From Lichenicoccus sp964247695 (lineage in GTDB: Bacteria > Pseudomonadota > Alphaproteobacteria > Acetobacterales > Acetobacteraceae), in assembly GCA_964247695.1 (NCBI GenBank), contig CAXTVI010000020.1, forward strand, positions 22,610 to 86,609: a stretch of 64,000 bases of DNA, read 5' to 3'. The notes below the pieces were generated by a model. That model did not search any database. It was not told the DNA's origin and was given only the letters and a program-made list of their open reading frames with translations. This document shows, one piece after another, positions 42,408 through 51,412 of the stretch. The position numbers were made by a program, and so were the translations under genes. How positions within the stretch are numbered: the stretch's first letter is position 1; the number at the start of each line of letters is the position of its first letter.

Positions 42408-43244
42408 CTACAGGGTCACGCTGCCCTCGACGCAGGTTGCCACCGCGCCGCCGATCCAGATCGTGCCGCCCTCGCGTTCGACATGCACGACACCGCGACG
42501 GCCGAGCACGGTGCCTTGTCGCGCGACATAGCGCCCGGGCGCGAGCCCGGCGCCGATCAGCCATTGCGCCAGTCCCGCATTCAGGCTGCCGGTGACCGGG
42601 TCCTCACGCTGCATGAAAGGAACGAAGGCGCGCACCTCGAATGCCGCATCGACTCCGTCGATCCGCATATCCCACGGCGCCACCACGCCGAGTTCCAGTC
42701 CGGCCAGGATGGCGTAGTCCGGCTGCAGCGACAGGATCTCCGCCCGGCTGCCGAGCATGACCGCGACCCAGCCGGGCCCGTTATCGATCCACTGCGCCTG
42801 CAGCACCGCGCTGCGCGCGATGCCCAGGCCGGCGGCGATGCGATCGATGGTCTCCGGCGCCACCTCGCCCGAACGCAGCAGCGGTGGCGCCGCGAAGGCG
42901 AGGCGATCCCCGTCGCGGCGGATCCGGATCAACCCGGCGCCGCATTCCTGCACCACCTTGTCGGCGCGCGGCGCCCCGCCCGCCTGCAGCCAGGCGTGGC
43001 ATGATCCGAGGGTCGGATGGCCCGCGAACGGCAGTTCCCGCTCCGGCGTGAAGATGCGCACGCGATAGTCCGCCTCGGGATGCGTCGGGCGCAGCAGGAA
43101 GGTGGTTTCGCTCAGGTTGGTCCAGTTGGCGAACGACTGCATGGTGGCGTCTTCCAGCGCGTCGGCACCGTGCACGACCGCGAGCGGGTTGCCGAGCAGC
43201 GGCACGTCGGTGAACACGTCCACCTGGCAAAAACCGAACCTCAT
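42408..43244 (-). CDS. PhzF-family isomerase/epimerase-like protein
   Basis: A 278-residue protein with two diaminopimelate-epimerase-like halves. QVDVFTDVPLLGNPLAVV and the acidic catalytic residue E46 in NLSETTFLL, then FAGHPTLGSCHAW and REDPVTGSLNAGLA are PhzF markers. Members catalyse isomerisations, but most have no known substrate. ATG 43244 is preferred, with GGAGGG upstream. No operon partner is evident; it is divergent from a small lipoprotein gene. Confidence 0.85.
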   Translation of the reverse strand: MRFGFCQVDVFTDVPLLGNPLAVVHGADALEDATMQSFANWTNLSETTFLLRPTHPEADYRVRIFTPERELPFAGHPTLGSCHAWLQAGGAPRADKVVQECGAGLIRIRRDGDRLAFAAPPLLRSGEVAPETIDRIAAGLGIARSAVLQAQWIDNGPGWVAVMLGSRAEILSLQPDYAILAGLELGVVAPWDMRIDGVDAAFEVRAFVPFMQREDPVTGSLNAGLAQWLIGAGLAPGRYVARQGTVLGRRGVVHVEREGGTIWIGGAVATCVEGSVTL

Positions 43245-43316
43245 GGGCGATCGACCCTCCCCCGCACGCGGCCCCGTCGCCACCTACCTGTCACGCCGCC
43301 CACCCTGGAGATCAGC

Positions 43317-43661
43317 ATGCGCCACACCACGAGGCATTTCGTTCCGCTAGCCGTCATCTCTGCCGTTGCCGCCTGCACCGGACCCGCGACGCGGCCGGCA
43401 CACGAGACGGACGATGCCTGCGTGCACAGGTACTACGACCTGCCCGATCGCACGATGCCGTTCCAGTCGGCGGTGGCGGAGTGTGACCCGAACGGTCCGA
43501 TCGACTTCACCGGCGACCGCTACTATCAGCTTCTCGCCAGCAGCCTGAACGTGCCGTATGTCACGCGCACGCCGGCGGCCGACAGCCGGCTCGCGGTCAC
43601 CGGCAGCCGCATCCCGCAGCCCACCGATCGTCCGGCCGACCCGCAGCTCAGCTTCCACTGA
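43317..43661 (+). CDS. Small predicted lipoprotein, unknown function
   Basis: A 114-residue protein with a short signal ending in a lipobox (AVAAC, Cys20). The mature part contains acidic and Cys-containing stretches (DDACVHRYYDLPD, VAECDPNGPIDFTGDRYYQ) and ends in a proline-rich tail. GGAG six bases before ATG 43317 supports the start. It resembles no family I recognise. It is convergent with the S9 peptidase gene. Confidence 0.65.
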   Translation: MRHTTRHFVPLAVISAVAACTGPATRPAHETDDACVHRYYDLPDRTMPFQSAVAECDPNGPIDFTGDRYYQLLASSLNVPYVTRTPAADSRLAVTGSRIPQPTDRPADPQLSFH

Positions 43662-43665
43662 GACC

Positions 43666-45654
43666 CTATCCGCCAGCTCTCGCCCCTTTCAGATACCGAT
43701 CAAACCAGGCGAGCGTGCGGCGGTTGGCATCCGCGCTGCTGGCAGGGTCCTTCATGCCGTGGCCCTGGCCCGGATACACCACGAACTGCGTCGGCACGCC
43801 GAGCGTGTGCAGTGCATGGTAGAATTCCTGCGTCTGCGGCAGCGGGCACTCGATATCGGCGTCGCCGGCATATTCCAGCGTGGGCGTGCGAACGTCGTTG
43901 ATGAAGGTCATCGGCGAGGAGCGCGCATAGATCGCGGGATCCGCATAGACCGAGGCCCCGAAGAAGGGCAGCATCCACTGGTCGATGCCGTTCTCGCCGT
44001 AGTATGACTGCCAGTTCGAGATGCCGGCGCCGGCGACGGCGGCCTTGAAGCGGTTGGTCTGGGTGACCGTCCACATCGTCATGTAGCCGCCATAGCTGTA
44101 GCCGGTCAGGCCCAGCCGCGCTTCGTCGATGGGTGCCGCGCGCTCGGCCGCGTCGATCCCGGCCATGATGTCGCGCAGGTCGCCATGCCCGAAATCACGC
44201 ACGTTGGCCTGGGCAAAGGCCTCGCCCTGGCCGAAGCTTCCCCGCGGGTTCGGCAGGAAGACCCGGTAGCCGGCCTGCAGCAGGAACAGCGTGTCGCCGC
44301 GCGGCGTCAGGTAGTACGGGGTCCAGGCTGCGGACGGGCCGCCATGCACGTTGACGATCATCGGCGCCTTCGGCCCGCGCGCAGCCGTCGGCGCACCGCG
44401 CGGCGACAACAGCCAGCCCTGCACGTCGAACCTGTCGCTCTTCCAGACGACGCTCTGCACCCGGGCCGGTGCGGAACGGCCGGCATTCTCGTGCGTCAGG
44501 GTGCGCCACCGGCCGATCGGGCCGACCTGCAGTTCCGGCGGCTCGGTGAAGGTCTGGCGGATCGCAGCCGAGGTGCCACCGCCACAGGACAGGCCGGACG
44601 TGTAGAGCGAGCGCGACAGGTCCGGCTCGCCCGACCACAGCACATGCGACGGGCTCCCGTGCTCCAGGCGCAGCACCTGCGTCTCCGCTCCGGCCAGCGC
44701 ACCGGCGATCAGCCCTGACCCGCACGACCAGGACAGCGACGTGATGGTGGCGGCGGTGCCGGGTGTGAGATCCTGCGGCTGCGCCGGATGATCGAGCGAC
44801 AGCTCGAACACGTCGCCGCCGGTCGAGCCGAAATCGCTCATGATGCCGCCGATGAAGGCGACCCCGCTGCCGTCGGCGGACACCACCGGATCGGCGAGCT
44901 GCTGGCGCTGCGGGGGGGTGTAGAGCACGCGCCCCGCGCCGCTCGTGAAATCGTACAGCCGCGCGGTCCACCAGTTGTTGTCACCGTTGCCCGGAGCAGC
45001 CGTGCCGACGAACCTGGCGGCCTGCCGCTGCGGATCCGGGCGCCAGTCATACTGGTAGACATACAGCCCCGCCGGTGACTGCCAGTGCACCGCGCCGCCG
45101 GCGATCGTGGCAATCCGCTGCTCGTCCACGCTTTCGCCGATCTCGCCGGTCAGCTTGGCCGCCGCCTGCGTGGCGCCGGGTTCCTTGTGCGCATTGGCGG
45201 TGGCAAGCACGGCGAGCGTGCCATCTGGGCCGTAGCGCAGATCCTGCAATGTTCCCCGGAAGGCGAGCAGCCGCACGAGGCCGCTGCCATCGGTACGCAC
45301 GCTGTAGATCGCCCGCGCAGCCGTGTGGCCGGGCTGCAGCACGAAGACAAGGTGCCGGCTGTCCGGCGTCCAGGCGAGGCTGGACGGGATGCAGTCGGCA
45401 CCCGAGCATGGCAGGCGCACCGTGACGGGCGCGTGGTCGCCGCGTACGGTGCGGATCAGCACGGAACTCGCCACGTCCTGGCTCTCGTTCTCGGGCAGGT
45501 CGGCTTCGAGGGATGCGAGCCTGGCGCCGTCCGGAGACAGCGCGATCTCGCCGAACTGGTGCAGCGGTGAGTTCTGCGGCCGCGCCGCGAATGTGGGCGT
45601 GGTCGCCATAAGCAGCCACGTCAGGGGCAGGCATGAGCGCGCGGTCAAGCTCAT
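43666..45654 (-). CDS. S9-family prolyl oligopeptidase/dipeptidyl peptidase, exported
   Basis: A 662-residue serine peptidase. It has a signal peptide (LPLTWLLMATTPTFAA), a beta-propeller of the TolB/DPP type (IALSPDGARLASL, LAWTPDSRHLVFVL, GSGVAFIGG) and an alpha/beta-hydrolase domain. The nucleophile is Ser520 in GYSYGGYMT. Asp in DADIECPL and His in GQGHGMKDP complete the triad. It is likely to release dipeptides or small peptides in the periplasm. Its stop falls 4 bp from the convergent lipoprotein gene. Confidence 0.92.
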   Translation of the reverse strand: MSLTARSCLPLTWLLMATTPTFAARPQNSPLHQFGEIALSPDGARLASLEADLPENESQDVASSVLIRTVRGDHAPVTVRLPCSGADCIPSSLAWTPDSRHLVFVLQPGHTAARAIYSVRTDGSGLVRLLAFRGTLQDLRYGPDGTLAVLATANAHKEPGATQAAAKLTGEIGESVDEQRIATIAGGAVHWQSPAGLYVYQYDWRPDPQRQAARFVGTAAPGNGDNNWWTARLYDFTSGAGRVLYTPPQRQQLADPVVSADGSGVAFIGGIMSDFGSTGGDVFELSLDHPAQPQDLTPGTAATITSLSWSCGSGLIAGALAGAETQVLRLEHGSPSHVLWSGEPDLSRSLYTSGLSCGGGTSAAIRQTFTEPPELQVGPIGRWRTLTHENAGRSAPARVQSVVWKSDRFDVQGWLLSPRGAPTAARGPKAPMIVNVHGGPSAAWTPYYLTPRGDTLFLLQAGYRVFLPNPRGSFGQGEAFAQANVRDFGHGDLRDIMAGIDAAERAAPIDEARLGLTGYSYGGYMTMWTVTQTNRFKAAVAGAGISNWQSYYGENGIDQWMLPFFGASVYADPAIYARSSPMTFINDVRTPTLEYAGDADIECPLPQTQEFYHALHTLGVPTQFVVYPGQGHGMKDPASSADANRRTLAWFDRYLKGARAGG

Positions 45655-45736
45655 CGATCAGCGATTCCGGATGATGAGGCGCCTGCCTGCTGGCAATCCG
45701 CCGCCCTGTCAACCGCTGCGGGTCCCGGGCACGCAG

Positions 45737-45903
45737 CGCGTACTCGGTGTCTCGACCACGATCGCCGGCGTCGACATGCGCCTCAAGGCGGGCGGCTCAA
45801 CCAGTGGCTGGCGCTGACGCCGGCCGCACTGGTGCAGGGGCACCTTTCACTGGGCAACCAGTCTACCAGCCACCTCGACAAGACCAAGCACCCGGCAGTC
45901 TGA
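45737..45903 (+). pseudogene. Remnant of a bicupin oxalate decarboxylase gene
   Basis: Two pieces of an oxalate decarboxylase-like protein are fused out of frame. The upstream piece reads VSTTIAGVDMRLKAGG, like the strand before the first or second metal-site motif of OxdC. At about 45791-45797 it breaks off and, in another frame, LNQWLALTPAALVQGHLSLG then DKTKHPAV and a stop follow, like the OxdC C-terminus (SLNQWLAM..., KHPVV). The central metal-binding cupins are missing, so this is an internally deleted pseudogene. Family similarity is judged from memory. Confidence 0.6.
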
Positions 45904-45971
45904 GGCCTGCGCCAAAAAAACGGGCGGCTCCCGTTGCGGGAGCCGCCCTTTTGGCCTGGAATAAGCGCGGG
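45904..45971 (-). terminator. Rho-independent terminator of the Bax-inhibitor gene
   Basis: A 12-bp perfect stem at 45922-45933 and 45937-45948 (GGGCGGCTCCCG and its complement) with a TTG loop is flanked by seven A's at 45914-45920. On the minus strand this reads stem then T-run, right after the BI-1 stop at 45972. Four T's on the other side could also serve plus-strand readthrough. Confidence 0.85.
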
Positions 45972-46751
45972 TCAGTTGTTCGAGCTGCGCGTGCCGGTCA
46001 GCGACAACATGAACTGGAACAGGTTGATGAAGTTCAGGTACAGGCTGAGCGCGTCATACACGCTGCGCTTGGCCGCACCCTCGACGCCCTCATACGCCGC
46101 GAACTGCGCGTAGCTCAGCTTGATGCGCTGTGTGTCGTAGGCGGTGAGCCCCGTGAAGATGAACACGCCGAGCACACTGACCAGCATCTGCAGGCCGGTG
46201 CTGTGCAGGAACATGTTGACCACCATCGCGATCAGCAGTCCGACCACGCCCATGATCAGGAACGATCCGAACTTGGTGAGGTCGGTCCTGGTCGTGTAGC
46301 CCCAGAGGCTCATCGCGCCGAAGGTCGCTGCGGTGATGAAGAACACCCGCACCACCGAGGTCTCGGTATAGATGAAGAACACGCTGGTCAGGCTGACGCC
46401 CATCGCCGCGCAGAACAGCCAGAACAGGGTCTGCACCGCCTGGCGGGACAGCCGGTTAACGCCGAAGCTCAGCACCAGCACGAAGGCGAGCGGCGCGAAG
46501 ATCGACAGCATGCCGAGGCCGGTCGGGTGCGGGACGACGCGCCCGTCGGCGAGTTCGACCTGGTTCCAGAACAGGCTGGCGACCGAGGAATGCGCCACCC
46601 CATACGAGACGATACCGGTCAGCAGGAGACCGGAGGTCATCCAGTTATAGACGCGCAACATGTAGGCGCGCAGGCCGGCATCGATGACCCCGGCCTGGGC
46701 ACCCACGCCCGTGGCGCGGGAGGTGCTTCGGAAATCGGGACTGAAGGCCAT
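45972..46751 (-). CDS. Bax inhibitor-1/YccA-family membrane protein
   Basis: A 259-residue protein with seven hydrophobic segments. TSGLLLTGIVSYGVAHS, AAMGVSLTSVFFIYTE, VVRVFFITAATFGAMSLWGYTTRTDL and a final FTGLTAYDTQRIKLSYAQ with NFINLFQFMLSL give the UPF0005/TMBIM signature. Bacterial members behave as calcium leak channels or modulators of FtsH. The N-terminal 30 residues are a soluble polar segment. It is monocistronic, with a strong terminator downstream. Confidence 0.92.
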   Translation of the reverse strand: MAFSPDFRSTSRATGVGAQAGVIDAGLRAYMLRVYNWMTSGLLLTGIVSYGVAHSSVASLFWNQVELADGRVVPHPTGLGMLSIFAPLAFVLVLSFGVNRLSRQAVQTLFWLFCAAMGVSLTSVFFIYTETSVVRVFFITAATFGAMSLWGYTTRTDLTKFGSFLIMGVVGLLIAMVVNMFLHSTGLQMLVSVLGVFIFTGLTAYDTQRIKLSYAQFAAYEGVEGAAKRSVYDALSLYLNFINLFQFMLSLTGTRSSNN

Positions 46752-46768
46752 GTGAGTACGGTTCCTCT

Positions 46769-46787
46769 GGTTCGGTCGATCCGAACC
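46769..46787. promoter_or_regulatory. Hairpin in BI-1 leader
   Basis: GGTTCGG and CCGAACC form a 7-bp inverted repeat with a 5-nt loop. It lies 18-36 bp upstream of the BI-1 start, in the leader or promoter. It could be an operator. No regulator is known. Confidence 0.25.
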
Positions 46788-46900
46788 GCAGGGGATATCT
46801 TGGTGGAACCGACTGCTAGGTCAAGCGGAACCAGACTAGCCGGTCTGCCCAGCGGCTTTATTTCGCATTAAGACGCATTCATCCACGATTTGAGCCGGCG

Positions 46901-49468
46901 TCAGCTCTCCCGCAGCAGCTCCGCCGGGCTCGCGCGCAGCGCCTGCCGCGTTGCGAGCAGGCCCGCGAGCAGCATCAGCAGGATGGCCCCGGCGATCGTC
47001 GCGGCCAGCGTGCCCGGCAGCAGCCGCCACGGCGCCCGCAGCACGTAGTGCAGCACCAGCCAGCTCAGGAGCGCACCGACGCCGGCTGCGACCACGCCGG
47101 CGAGGGCGCCCATGATGCCGAACTCGACCAGCCAGGCCGCGCGCAGCTGACGGCCGGTCGCGCCCAGGCTGCGCAGGATCGCCGCCTCCCGACGCCGCGC
47201 CGCCTGCCCCGACGCCAGTGTCGCCGCCAGCACCAGGCCGCCGGAGAGCAGCGCCAGCACCCCCATCGCCTGCAACGCCAGAGCCAGCCGTCGCACCAGC
47301 CGTCCGATCTCGCCGAGCACGTCGGCGACGCGTATGCCGGTGACGTTGGGCAGCGCGTCGGTCACCGCCTGCAGGATCGCGGCATCGTCGGCCGGCCGGC
47401 CGCTTGAGGCCACGGTGGCGACCAGCGTGTGCGGCGCCGCCGACAGCATCCCCGGCGAGGCGATGAAGGCGAAATTGAGCTGCAGCGAGCGCCAGGCGAC
47501 GTCGCGCAGGCTGGCGACGCGCAGCACGACATCGCGCCCGAGCACGTTGAGCGTCATCGTCGAGCCGACATGCACGCCCCAGCCGCGGGCGAGGTTGGCG
47601 TCGAACGACAGTAGCGGCGGCCCGGCATAGTCCGCGGCCCACCAGGCGCCACGTGCGATATGGGTGCCGGGCGGCGGCGATGCCGACAGGCTCAGCCCGT
47701 GATCGCCACGCAACGCCCAGCGTGTCTGCGGCGTCGCGTGCACCAGCCCGACCGGCACGCCGTCCACCGCCACCACCCGGGCGCGCAGGCTCGGCAACTG
47801 CCGGATCTGTCCGGCCTGCGGGAGTGCGTGCAGCACCGCATCGAAGCGCGCGGCTTCGTCGGGCTGGATGTCGATGAAGTAGAACGAGGGTGCGTCGGCC
47901 GGGAGTTGTCCCAGCACGGCGGCGCGGATGTTGCCCTCGATCAGGGCGATCCCGGCCAGGGTCGACAGCCCGGCGCCGAGTGCGAGCAGCATCGCGGAGG
48001 ACGGCGAGCCGGGCCGGTGCAGCGCGCGCAGCCCCAATCCTAACCAGGCGGGTCCAGACCAGGCCGGCCGCATTCCCGCGCGTGCCAGCGATCCGGCGCC
48101 AAGGCGCAGCAGCAGCCCGGCGACCCGGAACAGCAGCAGGATGCACGCGGCGGCGCCACAGAAGCCGAGCGCCAGCCAGGGCGATGGCGAGGTCAGCGTC
48201 GCCAGCAGCATCAGCACGCAGACCAGCGCCGCCAGCACCGCCGGCAGCCGCCAGCCGCCGATGCGACGTTCCCAGGGATCGTCGCGGAACAGGGCGACCG
48301 GCGACACGCGCACGGCGCGCAGCAGCGGCGGCAGGGTGAACAGCACCGCGACCAGCAGCCCGAAGGCCGCCGCGAGCAGCAGCGGACCTGGGTGGAAGCT
48401 ACCGTCCGGCGCCACCGGCAGCAGGCCGGCCAGCTCGTGGATCGCCACCGCCGGCACCACCAGTCCGGCCAGCACGCCGGCCAGCACACCGGCGCCGCAC
48501 AGCAGGCCGAGCTGCAGCGAGACGATCCACGTTACGGTGACCGACGAGGCGCCGAGGCAGCGCAGCACCGCAAGCGTCTCGGTGCGCGCCCGCAGCCAGG
48601 CCGACACGCCCGACGCGACGCCCAGGCCGCCCAGCAGGAGCGAGGCCAGACCGATCAGCGTCATGAACTGCGAGACCTGCGCCACCACCTGGGTCAGCGC
48701 CGGGGCGGCATCCTGCACGTCGCGTATGCGCAGCGGCTGGTCCGGATAGCGCCGCGCGATCTCGTGCGCCAACGCCTGCACACGGCGGACGCGACCCTGC
48801 GCGCGGTCGTCCGGCAGCGCGATCCGCAACGTGTAGGTGACGAGCGCGCCGGGCGCGATCAGGCCGGCGGTGTCGAGCCGGGACCGTGAGAGCATGACCT
48901 CGGGGGCGAGCGACGCGCTGCCGGCGCCATCCGGCACATGCGCGAGGCCCGCCGCGAGAGCAAGGGTGAGGTTGCCGAGGCGCAGCGCGTCGCCCGGATG
49001 CACGCCCAGCCGATCCTCGATCAGCGGCTCGACCAGCAGTCCAGCGTCGAGGGCGGCGGGAAGCGACCGGACCGGATCGAGCGTCACGTCGCCGACCAGC
49101 GGATAGGCCGCATCCACCGCGTCGACCTCGACCAGCATGCGGCGGCCCTGCGGCCCGTACAGCATCGAGCGCAGCCTGACCGTCTCCGACAGGCGGAGAT
49201 GATGGCCGCGCAGGAACGGCACGAGGTCACCCGGCAGCGGGTCCGGGCTATCCACGCTGAGATCGCCGCCGAGGATGGCGCGGCGTTGTGCCGCAACCCC
49301 GCCCTGGATCGCCGCGCGCAGGCCGCCGACGGTGCCGATCGCGGCGACCCCGAGTGCCAGGCAGGCAAGCACGATCCGCATGCCCGACAGGGTGCCGCGC
49401 ATGTCGCGCACGGCGATCGCGAGTGCCAGTCGCCAGCCCGGGGAACGGGCGAGGGTCCGCCGGGACAT
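46901..49468 (-). CDS. ybbP: FtsX-type ABC transporter permease (YbbP-like)
   Basis: An 855-residue permease. Structure: one N-terminal helix (IVLACLALGVAAIGTVGGL), a large periplasmic domain, then helices typical of FtsX/MacB (FMTLIGLASLLLGGLGVASGV, SLQLGLLCGAGVLAGVLAGLVV) and a second set near the C-terminus (LALQAMGVLALLSGGLVLAATLA, FGIMGALAGVVAAGVGALLSWLVL). The ATP-binding gene lies directly next to it, and tesA is divergent, exactly as in the E. coli ybbA-ybbP/tesA order. The cargo is unknown; similar systems handle lipids or lipoproteins. Confidence 0.88.
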   Translation of the reverse strand: MSRRTLARSPGWRLALAIAVRDMRGTLSGMRIVLACLALGVAAIGTVGGLRAAIQGGVAAQRRAILGGDLSVDSPDPLPGDLVPFLRGHHLRLSETVRLRSMLYGPQGRRMLVEVDAVDAAYPLVGDVTLDPVRSLPAALDAGLLVEPLIEDRLGVHPGDALRLGNLTLALAAGLAHVPDGAGSASLAPEVMLSRSRLDTAGLIAPGALVTYTLRIALPDDRAQGRVRRVQALAHEIARRYPDQPLRIRDVQDAAPALTQVVAQVSQFMTLIGLASLLLGGLGVASGVSAWLRARTETLAVLRCLGASSVTVTWIVSLQLGLLCGAGVLAGVLAGLVVPAVAIHELAGLLPVAPDGSFHPGPLLLAAAFGLLVAVLFTLPPLLRAVRVSPVALFRDDPWERRIGGWRLPAVLAALVCVLMLLATLTSPSPWLALGFCGAAACILLLFRVAGLLLRLGAGSLARAGMRPAWSGPAWLGLGLRALHRPGSPSSAMLLALGAGLSTLAGIALIEGNIRAAVLGQLPADAPSFYFIDIQPDEAARFDAVLHALPQAGQIRQLPSLRARVVAVDGVPVGLVHATPQTRWALRGDHGLSLSASPPPGTHIARGAWWAADYAGPPLLSFDANLARGWGVHVGSTMTLNVLGRDVVLRVASLRDVAWRSLQLNFAFIASPGMLSAAPHTLVATVASSGRPADDAAILQAVTDALPNVTGIRVADVLGEIGRLVRRLALALQAMGVLALLSGGLVLAATLASGQAARRREAAILRSLGATGRQLRAAWLVEFGIMGALAGVVAAGVGALLSWLVLHYVLRAPWRLLPGTLAATIAGAILLMLLAGLLATRQALRASPAELLRES

Positions 49469-50227
49469 CTAGCGGACCGGCTCCGACAGGTGGCCGTCGC
49501 TCACGGAGAGGACCCGGTCGCAGCGCGCGGCCAGCGTCTGGTCGTGCGTGATCAGCACCAGGGTGGTGCCGCGTTCGCGCTGCAGCGCGAACATCAGGTC
49601 GGCGACACGGCCGCCGGTCTCGAGGTCGAGATTGCCGGTCGGCTCGTCGGCCAGCAGCAGCCGCGGCCCCGGCGCGAAGGCACGCGCGAGCGCCACCCGC
49701 TGCTGCTCGCCGCCGGAAAGCTGGCCCGGACGGTGGAGGAGGCGGTGCGAGAGCCCGACTTGATCCAGCGCCTCGGCCGCGACCCTGGTCGCATCCGGCC
49801 GCCCGGTCAGCTCGAGCGGGATGGCGACGTTCTCCAGCGCGGTCATCGTCGGGATCAGGTGGAAGGACTGGAACACGATGCCGATGCTGCGGCCGCGGAA
49901 TTGCGCGCGCTGGTCCTCGGTGAGGCCGGCGAGGTCGGTGTCGTCGATCCGCACGCTGCCGCGCGTCGGCGGCTCCAGGCCGGCCAGCAGCATCAGCAGG
50001 CTGGTCTTGCCCGAGCCCGACGGCCCGACGATGCCGAGCGAGACGCCCGCCTCGAGCTCAAGCGAAGCGCCCCGAACGATGTCGAGCGTCGGGCCGCCCG
50101 AGTTGACCGCCCCGGAGCGTGCGGGCACCGTCAGCCAGAGGTCGCGCGCCTGCAGCATGGCGTGCGCGCCGGGATCCCGAGGAGGCAGAGCTGCCGTTCC
50201 GTCCACTATGTCTCCGCCTTGCTGCAT
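49469..50227 (-). CDS. ybbA: ABC transporter ATP-binding protein (YbbA/LolD-like)
   Basis: The 252-residue ATPase partner of the permease. Walker A GPSGSGKTS, Q-loop FQSFHLIPTMTALENV, signature LSGGEQQRVALARAF, Walker B LLLADEPTG and the H-loop LITHDQTLA are all present. This order is typical of MacB/LolD-type ATPases. ATG 50227 is chosen; a TTG 12 bp earlier and an ATG at 50158 are alternatives. The permease ATG follows 1 bp after its stop, so the pair is coupled. The start region overlaps that of the divergent esterase. Confidence 0.9.
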   Translation of the reverse strand: MQQGGDIVDGTAALPPRDPGAHAMLQARDLWLTVPARSGAVNSGGPTLDIVRGASLELEAGVSLGIVGPSGSGKTSLLMLLAGLEPPTRGSVRIDDTDLAGLTEDQRAQFRGRSIGIVFQSFHLIPTMTALENVAIPLELTGRPDATRVAAEALDQVGLSHRLLHRPGQLSGGEQQRVALARAFAPGPRLLLADEPTGNLDLETGGRVADLMFALQRERGTTLVLITHDQTLAARCDRVLSVSDGHLSEPVR

Positions 50228-50859
50228 GGTGGACGACAACGCGCGCCGCCAGCCTGGTTTGCCTCTTCGCCCTGATGGCGCCCCCGGCGCACGCGGCGCC
50301 GGTCAGGATCCTCGCTCTCGGCGACAGCCTCACCGCCGGCTACGGGCTGGCGCACGAGCAGGCCTTTACCACCGTTCTGCAACAGGCGATCGACCGCGCC
50401 GGGCTGGATGCGCGCGTGCTCGATGGCGGCGTCTCCGGCGACACCTCGACCGGGGCGCTGGCCCGGCTCGACTGGGCGCTCGGCGACACCCCGGACGCCG
50501 CCATCGTCGAGCTCGGCGGCAATGACGGGCTGCGCGGCCAGCCGCCGGCGCAGATGGAGCGCAACATCGGCGCCATCCTGGACCGGTTGGCCGCCCGGCA
50601 CATTCCGGTGCTGCTGTCCGGCATGGTGGCGCCCCCGAACATGGGCGCCGACTACTCGCGCGCGTTCGCCGCCGTGTTCGACCACCTGTCGCACCGTTCG
50701 AACCTGCTGTACGACCCGTTCTTCCTGCAGGGGATCGCCACCCACGAGGATCTCGAGCAGGCCGACCATATCCATCCGAACGCCCAAGGCGTCCGCCTCA
50801 TCGTGGCGCGGCTGATGCCGCAGGTCCGCGCCCTGATCGCCGAGGCACGCCATCGGTGA
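50119..50859 (+). CDS. tesA: SGNH-hydrolase TesA-like arylesterase/lysophospholipase
   Basis: A periplasmic multifunctional esterase of the GDSL family. Blocks I (LALGDSLTAGYGL), II (VSGDTSTGA), III (LGGNDGLRG) and V (QADHIHPNAQG) with the His are all present. The signal peptide hydrophobic core AASLVCLFALMAPPAHA suggests export. The only in-frame starts are GTG 50119 (giving a long Arg-rich lead, 246 residues) and ATG 50275, which would remove the signal core. The GTG implies a 109-bp overlap with the divergent ybbA gene. Gene order is the same as in E. coli. Confidence 0.85.
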   Translation: MRAPSARGRAPAAWRARRDPEEAELPFRPLCLRLAAWWTTTRAASLVCLFALMAPPAHAAPVRILALGDSLTAGYGLAHEQAFTTVLQQAIDRAGLDARVLDGGVSGDTSTGALARLDWALGDTPDAAIVELGGNDGLRGQPPAQMERNIGAILDRLAARHIPVLLSGMVAPPNMGADYSRAFAAVFDHLSHRSNLLYDPFFLQGIATHEDLEQADHIHPNAQGVRLIVARLMPQVRALIAEARHR

Positions 50860-50878
50860 GCCAGCGCGCGCAGCACAG

Positions 50879-51412
50879 ATGAGACTGTTCATCGCCCTCG
50901 ACCTGCCCGACGGAATGCGCGAGCGGCTCGTGCGGCTTACCGGCAGTCTGCCCGGCGCGCGCTGGATCCCGCCCGCGAACCTGCATCTCACGCTGCGCTT
51001 CATCGGAGAGGCCGACCGGGTGATCGCCGAGGAGATCGACCATGCGCTGGCAGGGATCCGCGGACGCCGCTTGGAGCTGGCACTGAGCGGCACCGGCCTG
51101 TTCGGCCGGGCCGGCAAGGTGCACTCGCTTTGGGCGGGTGTGGAACGCAGCGAGCCGCTCGAACGCCTGCAGGCGAAGATCGAGACCGCCATGCAGCGCA
51201 TCGGCCTGCCGCCGGAACGCAAGCGCTACCAGCCGCACGTGTCACTGGCCCGGGTCGATGCGGTGGCCGAGACCGCTCTTGCGAGCTGGATCCAGGCGCA
51301 CAACCTGCTGCGCTCCGAGAGCGTTGCCATCACGCACTTCACGCTGTTCTCCTCGCTGCTCGGCAAGGAACAGGCGGTCTACCACGCGGAGGTCGATTAT
51401 GAGCTTGGCTAG
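50879..51412 (+). CDS. thpR: RNA 2',3'-cyclic phosphodiesterase (ThpR)
   Basis: A 177-residue member of the 2H phosphoesterase superfamily. Two HxT/S signatures are seen: HLTLRFIGE (residues about 36-44) and HVSLARV (residues about 119-125). The MRLFIALDLPDGMRERL start and LFSSLLGKEQAVYHAEVDYEL end fit ThpR (former LigT). It hydrolyses 2',3'-cyclic phosphate RNA ends. It lies 19 bp after tesA and overlaps the start of the next gene. Confidence 0.93.
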   Translation: MRLFIALDLPDGMRERLVRLTGSLPGARWIPPANLHLTLRFIGEADRVIAEEIDHALAGIRGRRLELALSGTGLFGRAGKVHSLWAGVERSEPLERLQAKIETAMQRIGLPPERKRYQPHVSLARVDAVAETALASWIQAHNLLRSESVAITHFTLFSSLLGKEQAVYHAEVDYELG

